A stretch of 64,000 nucleotides of DNA from Thecaphora thlaspeos (taxonomy: Eukaryota; Basidiomycota; Ustilaginomycetes; Urocystidales; Glomosporiaceae). The notes under the pieces are model-generated. The model was not told where the DNA came from. It searched no databases and worked only from the letters and a program-made list of their open reading frames with translations. Shown in pieces: positions 11,472-21,301 of this stretch (position 1 is the stretch's first letter; the number at the start of each line of letters is the position of its first letter). The position numbers were made by a program, and so were the translations under genes. The DNA is taken from assembly GCA_900291925.1 (NCBI GenBank), contig UWYS01000018.1, forward strand, positions 372,001 through 436,000, read 5' to 3'.

Positions 11472-12349
11472 ATGACCATCCCGCTCCTCCCACCACCCCT
11501 CTATCTCGACCTCGCTACTTCGTCAACGATGACGCTACCGACGGTGCAGGCCAACCTGATGCCCTTCCACATCGATTACTCCGGTCCAGCGCCGATAGAT
11601 GCCTTTCTCGTCCTCCGACAGGCAGATACGCAGGATGGCCAAGGCGAAGACGAGATTAAAACTCACGCCGAGGCTACGTCAACGCCCATCCCAACAACGT
11701 CAAGCCTGATCTCGGCTTTCCGAGGCAGGACGATCCAATCGACCCAATTGCCGCTACCGAGCGGATACGTCGGGAGGATCGTACACGCTTCTACCTCCTC
11801 TCCTGGAGCGACAACAGCTGACGTCGATGCACAACGCCAGCCCTCCAAGAAGGCAAAACTCGACAAGACGACCGAGAACACACAAACGCAACGCAAGAAG
11901 CTACCACCGCCGCCGAAGCCGAAGAAGATGCAAAGGTTCTCTATGGATAGCGACGACGATGACGAGGGCGACGAACAGGACGATGCCGACCCACCGCAAG
12001 ACGAAGCAGACGAGGGTCAAGGGCTGGAAGAGCAAGAAGAAACCGACGCTAGTCCCGATGCGGCCTTTCAGTCAGCGCCAACAAGATCGGCGGAACCACG
12101 AGTTCGGCAGACTCTGAAGCCTGTCGCAGAGCTGGCCGACGATGCGCTACGAGTGTGGGGACCGGATGGTCCCATCGACCGAGGTGACGACGTCTTCTTC
12201 CGAACGATCGAAGAGTGGGCGGGTGTGGTGTGCGCCGAGGTGAGTAGAAACGGTGTGTGGTGCTGCCAGGAGTGAGGTGGGCGAAGTGCTAACCGCCGGC
12301 AACTATCTCCGTAAAATTTTGTCCGCTACGTCAGCTTCACGCCGACTAG
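11472..12349 (+). CDS. RNH203: Ribonuclease H2 non-catalytic subunit C
   Basis: Accessory subunit of the trimeric RNase H2 that removes ribonucleotides from DNA. Near the N-terminus it reads NLMPFHIDYSGPAPIDAF, later FRGRTIQSTQLPLPSGYVGR, which together are the RNase H2 subunit C signature (LPC-I-GPAPV...FRGR.L.G..VxLPxGYxG). Between the core and the C-terminus is a long Lys-rich then acidic insert (about residues 120-205). It ends with a short helix-like VWGPDGPIDRGDDVFFRTIE. At 12240 a perfect GTGAGT donor follows GCC GAG. Splicing to 12335 adds only LHAD and a stop (260 aa). Without splicing the frame runs to a stop at 12275 (267 aa). I prefer the spliced end because the donor matches the local consensus and a CTAAC branch-like site lies at about 12290. 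Confidence 0.78.
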
Positions 12350-12880
12350 CTCTGTAGCTGTTCTGCATATATACTGTATATGCGATAACTTTGTGCCTCC
12401 ATGAAGCATCTCCGAGGCACTGAGGGAACCGGATTCTCGACAAAGCTCCAGCCCTATGAACCCACACGTCTCGTGCAGCGGAGCAAACGCTTTCCGAGGC
12501 GGGAAGTTTCGGACTGCCGACTGCAATCTCGACAGTCATACGAAGCACTTTTAGGGCAAGACCCCTGGGCGCGTCATCACGGCAACAGGACGACGCTGGA
12601 ATGCTCCCAACAAGGTCCGAAGGTTGCGCCCTTTATGCCTCGTCGTTTCTCAGAGACTGCTTCAGCTGGCTTCGTCGATGTCGTTGACATTTCCACGGCC
12701 GGAATCTGGCCCCATCGGCCTTTTCAGTCACAGATTTTGATCGCAGCAATCAGGAGCAGAACAACAGTCTGCAGTTGCAAGTCGAGCTGACCCTTGTAAG
12801 GAGGACTATAGACAGGGAGAAGGCGAAAAGATACAGTACCGACAGAGCAAAGCGTCCCAAGGCGAGGCCGTGCGAGGCCC
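12350..12880. other. Gene-free stretch with an AT-rich palindrome upstream
   Basis: No coding region recognised. Just inside its left end is an inverted repeat GCATATA-TACTG-TATATGC (12365-12383). The rest shows no structure I can name. Confidence 0.5.
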
Positions 12881-13704
12881 TCAAGCCGGTCCGACCTTAC
12901 GGACTTTGACGAAGCGCACCTGCTGTTTCTGCTGTCCCTGTGCTTCCCTCGATCCCACTACCTCCAAGAGCTCGCCCCTCTTCAGGTGCAATGAGATCAA
13001 ATCACCGACGATAATGTTGCCGGAGCTGTCGACCTCCTTGCCATTGGAGAGCAGGATGATGTTGCCATCTCCCTTGTTGGTGTTGTCGTTGCCCACGATG
13101 AGACCCAGGTTCCCAGACTGGGTATTGTGATCTCCGATGATGATCACACCGTTACCCGTATTGGTCTGGTTGGTATTGGAGCCGACCGAGTTGTCGTTCC
13201 CGAACCGTCATTGGCACCGATGGTGTTGGTTCCTGTCGGATCGAATACGACGTTACCGTTTCCCGATCCATTGAGGATGGCAACGTCCGAGGGAGAGGAG
13301 GGGGAGGGAGAAGCATTGCCGTTGTTCGACCCTACACCCTTACCGCCCAAAGCGAGGTTACTATTGAGTGAACCGTTACCGATCGAAAGGCCTTGGTGGT
13401 TGTTTCCATTGTTGCTGCCGGAGTTCTCACCGCCCACTGCACCGTTGCCATCGAGCGCGCCGTTGAGTAGGGAGACGGATTTGGGAGCCGACACTGAGGG
13501 AGAGGTTGAGGAGGTGGAAGAGACTTGCTTAGAGGCGGCCTTGAGAGGGCTCGAGATGGCGCTCGAGAGGCTGTTGCTGCCGCCGCTCTTCTGACGAGCT
13601 CCCAGCGAGCGCGCAGCGGCCAGCTGGCAGTCGGCAGGAGCTGCGCGAACGAGGCTGAGAGTGACGACGGCCAGCAGAGCGAGGGAGGTGGCGTGAAGGC
13701 GCAT
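12881..13704 (-). pseudogene. Secreted Gly/Asn-rich repeat protein, one frameshift
   Basis: The start MRLHATSLALLAVVTLSLVR followed by AAP is a clear secretion signal. After a Ser/Lys-rich linker, the body is made of short G-N units (SGSNNGNNHQGLSIGNGSLN, GVGSNNGNASP). The original frame runs to a stop at 13144. The same repeat character continues in another frame from about 13200: GNDNSVGSNTNQTNTGNGV then IIIGDHNTQSGN, and ends in a non-repetitive tail KRGELLEVVGSREAQGQQ to a stop at 12881. No GT-AG intron reconciles the frames. A single missing base near 13190-13205 would explain it, either a true lesion or an assembly error. The style resembles the intact gene at 17834. The function is unknown. 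Such proteins are usually cell-surface or effector-like. Confidence 0.6.
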
Positions 13705-16700
13705 GGTGTATTGGCACAAGCGTGTGTAACGAGAGTGGGAGGAAAACGAGCGTTAGTTGATGGATGTACCTGCCCTGTACAAAGACGAGACGGACGAAAG
13801 CGAGATCTGAACGTAGGGGTCGTTCGCTGCCTTGGAAGAGATTGATGGCGAGTATATGGTCGATGTGGATTGAGAGGACGCGACGAAGAAGAGATCGAGA
13901 GCACACGACGAGGAGGAGATCGAAAGGACAGCACGAGAAGGAGGGGGAACAAGAAGGAGAGATGTCGGAAAGATGGTGTGATCCTACAACGATTTGGTCG
14001 GACGCGGGTAGGATCTGAAGGTGGAGCGAACGGTTCAGCTCGCAATGGTGGTGGAGGGAGTGAGGGAGGGCAAGGATGGTCACAGCTGCTCAGGGACGAA
14101 CGCTTGGTCCTCGTGGTCTCGAAAAGCCTTGGCTAGCCGATGGGGGAAAGCGGCGACGCCAAGAAGCTGAGACAGCAAAGACGGAAGGGTGGTGAACGGC
14201 AAGACGCCCCGATGTAACACCTCTTGGCGGCAAGGGGATCGTTCGAGAACGGCAGCAGCGACGGTGAAAGAGGAAGAGAAAAGTGCCTGGCAGCCAAGAC
14301 CAAGACGGAAGGAGGCGGAGATGGAACGACAAGGGTGGAGGAAGAGAGGGAGAGAAGAAGCGGAGAGAGGGGCAGGGGACGGGAAGGAGGAGGTCGGGCG
14401 GACTGAGGTACTGTACGCGGGGAGGCAAGCGAGGATTCAAGGTGGTTAAGTGGCGTCGGGTTCCAGAGATGGGAGAGCGAGCGGAGGCGAGACCTGTGGT
14501 CTCTGTCCTGTCGTCACCGCCGAGAAGGGGAGAGGATCACAAAGGCTTGGGACGGCTCAAGAGGCGGCAGCCTGTTTCTCTCCCGTCAAAGGGACATCAC
14601 GACTGTAGTCGCTGCCTTTCGAGCTGTTGTGGGGGCCGGCAAGCTGTCAGCCGATTCGCCTTGCTAGCGATGAGGCAGACGAAGCTTTTTGGCCGCTTGA
14701 GCTTGCTCCTGAGGCCAAAAGCCAAAGGATTCGAGTTGGTCAAGATCAGGGGCATGTTGAACGCGGGCGGGAGAACGAGGGCGGGATGGCCCTACCGCCA
14801 ACCAAAGCGTGGCTGGGGGCTGGTTGAGGGGAAGGAAGTGCGGAGAAGGGCGCATCGCCAACACGTTGTTCGCCGTTTGAGGTGGCATCGTACGAAAGAA
14901 CTGTACAGGTTTACAGTGTGCTGTACAGTGAGTACTCAAACCCGGACGCTTAGGGCTGAGATAGAGATCTGAGCGGAGATTCGAGGTGGAACAAAGAACA
15001 CAAAGGCGGCTCCCGCTTTCAACACACCTGTCGAGCTCTGCGACGTCGTCAAGGCCAACACACCGCGTACACACACAGGCTACTTACACTCTGTTGTATT
15101 CTTCACTCGACCCGCCCCACCTTTACACGTTCTCTCCGATGCAACTGCCTGACGACAGGGCAGGGCGCAGAGACCAGCGTGTTCATGGAACAATTTGAGC
15201 CGCGACCACTGCAAACAAGCCTCAACGTCCCGCAGTGCATCGCCAGCCAGCTGCCTGGCCCCTTGCAAACGACTCCGCCATGGTCACCCCTTCATAGCGG
15301 TAAGTTAGCTCTCTCCGCTCAGGAGATTTTCGTCAAAGATATTGGACAGGTGTGTTGGCAGCTGCCAGAGGGGCCTTCTTTACTGTGGTGGACTGTCTCG
15401 ACTCGACGACTCGGTATTCGTACAAAGCGTAATTTTGATCGTCCTTTGGCAATTGAGGTCGTCGTCGATCGAGCCTCATGGCAGGTACGGAGTAAGGTGG
15501 ACTAAGATATTGAAATGCTCTGACCAAAGCTCTCCTCGATGGCGAAGCGGTGTGCAAGCAGGCGGGCTGAGGTTGCTGTGCGGAGAAAAGCTTCTTCCGC
15601 GTTACCGACTGGGGAAGAAGCCATCAAAGTGCGGGGTAAGCCACTGCAAAGGCACGACGACCCCATCGGTTAGTTTCCCCGTGTCGCCCAGAACGGCAGT
15701 TCGTATGAATTATTTCGGGGAAAGAACAGTGCAGTGCCAATTTAATTCAGCAAAGACCATGACAACATGGCGCCATTCCCATGCGCAAGTCGCCATCTAT
15801 GTACTGTAGGTCAGGCGGCGGCAAAGACTGCGGTCGCGATGCCCATGGGAAGCAGATGATGCTGGCAAGATGGTGGAGGGTGGTCGGATGGTGGTTGGAA
15901 GCGAAGCAATCTAATCTATCCGTATGCGGGGGCCCTCTTTGTGGCACCGATGGCATATAAGCGAGGCCGATGCCCTTCTTTGTTCTCCTTCGATCCCGGC
16001 CTTCATGATCTCGCCTGGTTCGAATCAAACGATCAAACCTGCTTGAGCCCGACTAGACGAGATCCCCACATCCGCAGCGATTTGCAACCCCAACCCCGGG
16101 CACATCAAGATAGTTAAGTAGTTCTCTCTGACAGCTCTTCCCGGAACGAAGCAAAGAAACTTCCGCCTCGCCTTGATTTCGCCCCTCCGAGCACGCCCGT
16201 TGAGCGCAAGTGCATGTCCTCTTGCTTCCCATGTCTGCTGGTCGGTACATATGTACTGTACTGCGCTCTCTTCTGTCCAGCTTCGGCGTTCTGCAGGCGG
16301 CGCAAATGGGCATCAACTCGACGTCTGCCAAAATGGCAAAGTGCAAGCTAAGCCTATTCTAGAGAGTTGAGATGCAGTCTTGCGCTTCTGGCGTCTCCCT
16401 TGCTGATATTTACAGTATCGTAAAGCCTGCGAAACGGCTCGCCCCTATGAGCGAGAGTGAGCCATGATGCTGTTCACACTAGTTCGCACCCGCTGTAACA
16501 GTATGTAGTGCACATTCGCTGCGATGCTCTGCAATGCTAAGAATCGATAGAGGTAAGTGTGACACGGCAACACTCATGGTCGACGAGCGCTTTGGCTACA
16601 GTAAGCAGATCGTACTGTAAGTGGCTGCGGCTCCCGTACACCCCAGCACACTCGCGTTATCACCGTAGTCCTGTACTGTACAGTAAGTTCTTGCAGTAGC

Positions 16701-17833
16701 TCGTTCAGCGGAGCCTTCTGGTCACCAGATCAGGCGGGAGCCGCACAGACAACGCCGTGATACTGCACTCTGACGATAGACGGGGCTCGAGCACTCAATG
16801 CTTTAGTCACCGTATCGAGAGCCGCAGCCATACACCGCAGGTCCCCCCCCACGAGCTCCGACACGCTAGCCGTCACGATGGGCAGCCGAGCTCAATCTGC
16901 GAGATGGGATGCAAGGCGGTGCTTACGCCCTCGCCCTAAGATCGACGGTTAGTTTGTCCTTTTCCAGCCGACCGTAGGTTTGGGTGCGGTAAGGGGCGAG
17001 ACGAAGAAAGAGCAGTACAGTACACAAACTGATGCGGGGTTGAGACGCTGTCCTGAGAGCCGCTTTGAAGAGACATTCACTGCCCAACGAGCAGAAAACA
17101 CCTGAGATGCAATGCCGTGTAAGTGTACCTTCTTCCAGGACGCTCAGAGCCACGATCATGTCCTCATCAGTCGAGGTTCGTTCTCTCGCGTCATTCTCTT
17201 TCCTGATCGCCCGCTTCCCATGGCGACATACTCCGAGATGGAACTAATGACGGTTCCAAGGACATCCCATTAAGCCCCTTGATTCGGTCCTGATTCAGGG
17301 ACGAGAGTGGAGAGAGCGATCCGCTGCAACCTTCTCGGTGGTGGAGCCACTTTCGGTGTCCACTTACTACTGAACTTATTGCCTGTCGCAGGAAAAAAGG
17401 GAGAGCCGCAACCGCTTTTCGATCGCTTCACCATCGTTGGGGGAGGATGACGACTCTTCAGCAGACAAAGGAACAGACGAGGTTCCCGGTGTCTACAGCG
17501 CAGAGCACCGCTTGACGAGCGAGGCCGAGGCGATTTTTTGCAGAAGGGACACTGGCCTTGGCTGAGTGGCAGCTGCAGTACATGGGCTCGGCTGTCGCTT
17601 AGGCGACGCCAGGGACATACACAGTACGTCGCTTCTCTCGCCACACAATGGGCCAAGGGACGTCGAAGCCGTTGCCTGTACGGCATCGCCAAAGGTATAA
17701 AGACCCCCATCTTCACGGTTCGTTGTCCTCCTCTTTCCTTCATCCACTCCACGCACACCAGTCTACTATACACTCTCAGAACCCAAAAAGCCTCTCTTCG
17801 ATCCTTCCTCATTAGCCAAACCAGTTCATCACA
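13705..17833. other. 4.1-kb gene-poor region with TACTGTA/TACAGTA words
   Basis: No recognisable protein on either strand. The longest ORF (14283-14972 plus) has an Arg/Gly-rich shadow-like composition. The region is notable for repeated CTGTACAG and TACTGTA/TACAGTA elements (14901-14908, 14921-14928, 15801, 16252, 16597, 16612, 16671-16685, 17012-17023, about 17621). A TATA box for the next gene lies at its right end. Confidence 0.5.
17696..17702 (+). promoter_or_regulatory. TATA box of the G/N-rich secreted gene
   Basis: TATAAAG lies 138 nt before the ATG at 17834, followed by a pyrimidine-rich leader. This is typical spacing for a strongly or conditionally expressed fungal gene. Confidence 0.6.
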
Positions 17834-18301
17834 ATGAAGTTCACCGCTGTCGTCGCTCTCCTCTTCGTCTCAAGCGCCATCGCTGCTCCACTCTTCCCCT
17901 CGGTCGGCAGCGGTCTTGGATCCGGAAATCTTAACGGCGCCGGAAAGAACAACGGCGGTTCGAACGGAGTTGGCAACCAGGGTCAGTTCAACGGAGCCGG
18001 TAACGGTAATGGCAACGTCGCCGGCACCAACAACGGCAACGGAAACGGAGTCAAGAACCTCGGTGTTGGCAACGGTGGCCTTTCCGGAAACGGCCTTGGT
18101 ACCAACAACGGCAACTCGAACGGTGTCTCCAACTCCGGCGCTGGTAACGGTCTCGCCGACGGCAACTTGAACTTCGGAGGCTCTGAGAACGGAAACGCTA
18201 ACGGCGTTGACAACGGCGGATTCTTGAACGGTATTGCAAGCGGGAACGGCAACCTGGCTGGAACTGGTAACGGCTCGGGCAACGGACAGCACAACGGATA
18301 A
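17834..18301 (+). CDS. Secreted Gly/Asn-rich repeat protein
   Basis: A 155-aa protein in a single exon. Residues 1-17 (MKFTAVVALLFVSSAIA) form a classic signal peptide with cleavage before APLFPS. The remainder is almost entirely Gly, Asn and small residues in imperfect units such as GNGNGNVAGTNNGNGNGV and GLGTNNGNSNGVSNSG, recurring about every 20 residues. No cysteine and no charged patch. Such regular G-N spacing could form a beta-solenoid or an amyloid-like secreted polymer, but that is inference. A TATAAAG box precedes it. It shares composition and repeat style with the frameshifted gene at 12881-13704, so the two may be diverged members of one family. Confidence 0.8.
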   Translation: MKFTAVVALLFVSSAIAAPLFPSVGSGLGSGNLNGAGKNNGGSNGVGNQGQFNGAGNGNGNVAGTNNGNGNGVKNLGVGNGGLSGNGLGTNNGNSNGVSNSGAGNGLADGNLNFGGSENGNANGVDNGGFLNGIASGNGNLAGTGNGSGNGQHNG

Positions 18302-18689
18302 ACACCTCAAGGAGCTCGAGGCGATCGCAGCTTGAGAAGGGAGGTAAATGCCTTGCAACACTCTCCCGTCATATCTTTTCCGATGGCGCGAGTGCTCACT
18401 TGATGGCACGCCTTCTCAACGCTATCAACGACACGACCGCTCTTGTACAGAACGTCGAGGCAGCCATTCAACGTCTCGACAGACAGCACCACATCACTGG
18501 ATCGGTGATGAATTGAACTGAAATGGATTGGAACTTGCTACGCTATCTCTTTCACTTCCCGAAGGCTTCTTTATAATTTGTAGTCCTCTATCCCCCCTCT
18601 CACCCTCTTCGTACCTCGAATGAAGCTTTTCTTAGACGAGAACATCCTGACTGCTGTGTTGTGCGGGAAAGATCCGAATCATATCGAAG

Positions 18690-20392
18690 CCGACGCCGAT
18701 GATCGTCCCGAGCAGCTTCACCTCCACCTGTTTGGTCACCTCAGATGGGATCGTACCGGCTCGTATCCGACAGGCCGCGGTACTTGTTACAACGGGCGGA
18801 GGCGGGCGCCATCTCGCGCGTGTTCGGCTGGTCGGAGCAGCTGAGCGCGTAGGGCGACGAACGAGGTCATTCGCTGGATGCGGCCTCGCGGTGAAGTCGT
18901 CGAATCGGCGCCGTCGTACGATCGTTGCTTCGTCGGGGGCAACTTCAACGTCCCTGACGGCCCTTGGACGGCCGCCGGTCGGCGCCGTGATTCGCCCGTG
19001 GCTGAAGCCCTCTTGGACGGGCTGGCGCCGCTTGGGCTCGAGCTCTGCACGCCTATTGGTCTCGTGACGTGCTTCGCGCAGCAGGCGTCGATAGGTACGA
19101 CAATCGATCTTACCTTTGTCGACTGCGAGGTCGATAGTTATCGCGCGGTCTCGATGTCGGGTCGGGCCGATCATTTCGCCCTGTTGTTCCGGCACGCCAC
19201 TCGGTGCGGCGCCGCGGTGGTCAATGATCCGCCCCCCGCACGGTTCGACACCAGGGGCCTGGACCTCTCCCTGCTCGAGCGCCCGCTGGACAAGGCGTTG
19301 ACCCAGGTTGACCTGGGGGCCAGGTCATCTGAGCTGTGGGCGATGGTATTAGACGGTCTGGCCGTTGCGCTCGAGGCACTCCGTGTCCCGGCGCCAGTCG
19401 TTCGAAAGGGAAAGACCAAGAGTTTCTGGATGCAAGAGTGTACCCAAGCAGCCGCCCGGCGCCTGGAGGTGCGCGACTTGGTGCGCTCCCGGCTTAGGGC
19501 CATTGGTCGCGTTGACTTCAAGCAGGCGGCGCTCAGGAACGCCGAGTACCAGCAGGCGGACCGGGAGCTCCGGGCTGTGATGAGGCGTGCCGAGCGGCTC
19601 AAGGCCGCCTGGTACCTCGGCAAGCTCACTGAGGCCGCGCAGTGGAAGATCGTCAACCTTGCGCGAGGGTCCGCAAGGCGATCGGTCCTTCGGAGCCCCG
19701 ACTTTCGCGGCCCTGACGGGGTTGTGGCCACGGCCGTCGTCGATAAGGCCGATCTCCTGCGCCGTACCTATTATCCCTCGTCGTTTTCCGGGCCGGCGGG
19801 GCTCCCGGCTGAGGGTCCCTCGGTGCGCGCCATGACCGCCATGTTAGGTGCCACGACCCTGAACGCAGCGCCTATAGCGAGCGACAACGAGCTGGGCGAG
19901 GTCATGGATCGCTTGGACGCTTCGAAGGCGGCGGGTCCCGACGGGCTGCGGCCGCGTCTCCTCAAGCGCGCGTTTGAGGCGAGCAAGGCGTTTCGGGGCC
20001 CGTTTCACGCCGTCGTCAACAAGTGCATCGTCCTGCGGGATTTCCCCTCGCAGTGGCGCCACACCAGGGTCGTATTCATCCCCAAGCCAGGCGACCGCGA
20101 TGCTTCGCTGCCGAAGTCCTATCGACCTATCTCCCTTTTGCCGGTTGCGGTCAAGGTGGTGGATGCGATAATGACGAGGCGGATCCAGTCTCGGTTTGCC
20201 GGTGGTCTGCTGACACAACATCACTACGGTGCCGTGCCGGGTCTCTCGACAGTGCATGCCCTTGCTATGATCCTGGAGAGGGGGCGTAATGCCTTGGCCC
20301 AGAGGGAGACTGTCGTCCTTCTATCAATCGATGTGGGCGGCGCGGTAAGGGGTACGGTAGTCGAGCAAGGTGCCCAATGTAAGTGGAGGTAG
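18690..20392 (+). mobile_element. Truncated LINE (non-LTR) retrotransposon fragment
   Basis: The frame 18878-20392 carries the C-terminal half of an AP-type endonuclease (FVGGNFNVPDG, then TTIDLTFVDCEVDSY and GRADHFALLF). A helical linker follows, then the start of a reverse transcriptase: SKAAGPDGLRPRLLKRAF, VVFIPKPGDRDASLPKSYRP and HHYGAVPGLSTVHALAM. The frame breaks at the motif-A region (LLSIDVGGAV) before any YADD catalytic box, so the copy is cut at its 3' side. The 5' part of the endonuclease is also missing or degraded (18690-18877 is only weakly similar and in other frames). It cannot be autonomous. A 10-bp inverted repeat sits at the right end. Confidence 0.85.
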
Positions 20393-20419
20393 TGATCTTG
20401 AGTGATCGCCAAGATCACT
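20391..20419. repeat. Perfect hairpin at the LINE 3' junction
   Basis: AGTGATCTTG (20391-20400) and its exact reverse complement CAAGATCACT (20410-20419) are separated by 9 nt, immediately where LINE coding similarity ends. Confidence 0.7.
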
Positions 20420-21301
20420 GCTAGGGTCTCTCTCAGCCTTCTTTTTTCCTCGCGTCTCAATTCATCTGCACACGACTGTAGGACGAGACGAGCATGAAGC
20501 CGGTGCGGTGGGGACGGGTCACGGAAGCAGGGCAGGCAGAGCAGGCAGGCAGGCAGGGTCCGCCGCTGCCCGCCTCTGCCGCCTTATGCCTTGGAGGAAA
20601 TTGCGCGTTCGCCTATGGACAGAGAAGTGTAGGCGCAGGCTTGGCCTGCCTCGCCCGCTATGGCCATCCCTTCATCGTTGTAAGCTTTGTAGCCATCGCA
20701 TCGCATCGCATTCCTCTCCACCCGTCTCAGCCCTTGTCTCCGTTCGGTCTGCAAGGCTGCCGTAGTGTGCTGCTGCCACAAAGAGGAAAGAGCAAGCAAG
20801 CTAAGAGAAGGGGGAAAAATCAAAGCCAGAGGCCTTTCATACCCCGCCTTCCCATTTGGGCGGGGCGCACGGCGTTTTGGCCGAACCCTTCCGGCCATCG
20901 GGCCCCCCTCCTTGCTCCCCCTCTCGCCTTCTCGCATCGCCGTCGGATCGGAGCGAGCTTCGCAACCCCGTCGACCCGCGTCTTCGTTGCCCCACATGCT
21001 TTCTCTCTCCCTCGCTCCCTCCTTATCTCATCGCGGCGGCGGTCGCTATGCGTTTCGCGTCCGGAGCCTATCGAGCGCCTGGGCTGGGCCGGCGACTACA
21101 GTACAGAATGGCAGGTATTCATGATTGCCAGCAGATTGGCAGGCACATATTGACTTGCATAAAGCAGAAAGGTAAAGCGCGCCATGTCGGTGACTACGTT
21201 GGGGCTGGCTAAGCTTCGGGCGGCTCCGTTGTTAGAAAACTTCATCATCGTGTGGGGAAAGGAGCGGGCCGTGGAGTGCACGAGGAGTTCGAGATGACCG
21301 C
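20420..21301. other. Gene-free region
   Basis: No supported gene. It contains GCAGGCAGGCAGG runs (about 20,525-20,555) and a TACAGTAC word near 21,100. It is the 3' flank of the DUF1917 gene. Confidence 0.5.

Noticed and set aside
14283..14972. 229-codon plus-strand ORF in the gene-poor region
   Set aside because: Arg/Gly/Lys-rich, no signal, domain or splice context. Looks like chance in a purine-rich tract.
16000..16060. GGTTCGAATC box resembling a tRNA B box
   Set aside because: No acceptor, D or anticodon arm can be folded around it.
18403..18516. 37-codon ORF (starts MARLLNAINDTTALVQNVEA) after the G/N-rich gene
   Set aside because: It has an ATG and a helix-like composition but no promoter, homologue or partner exon that I can see. 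Could be part of the 3' UTR.
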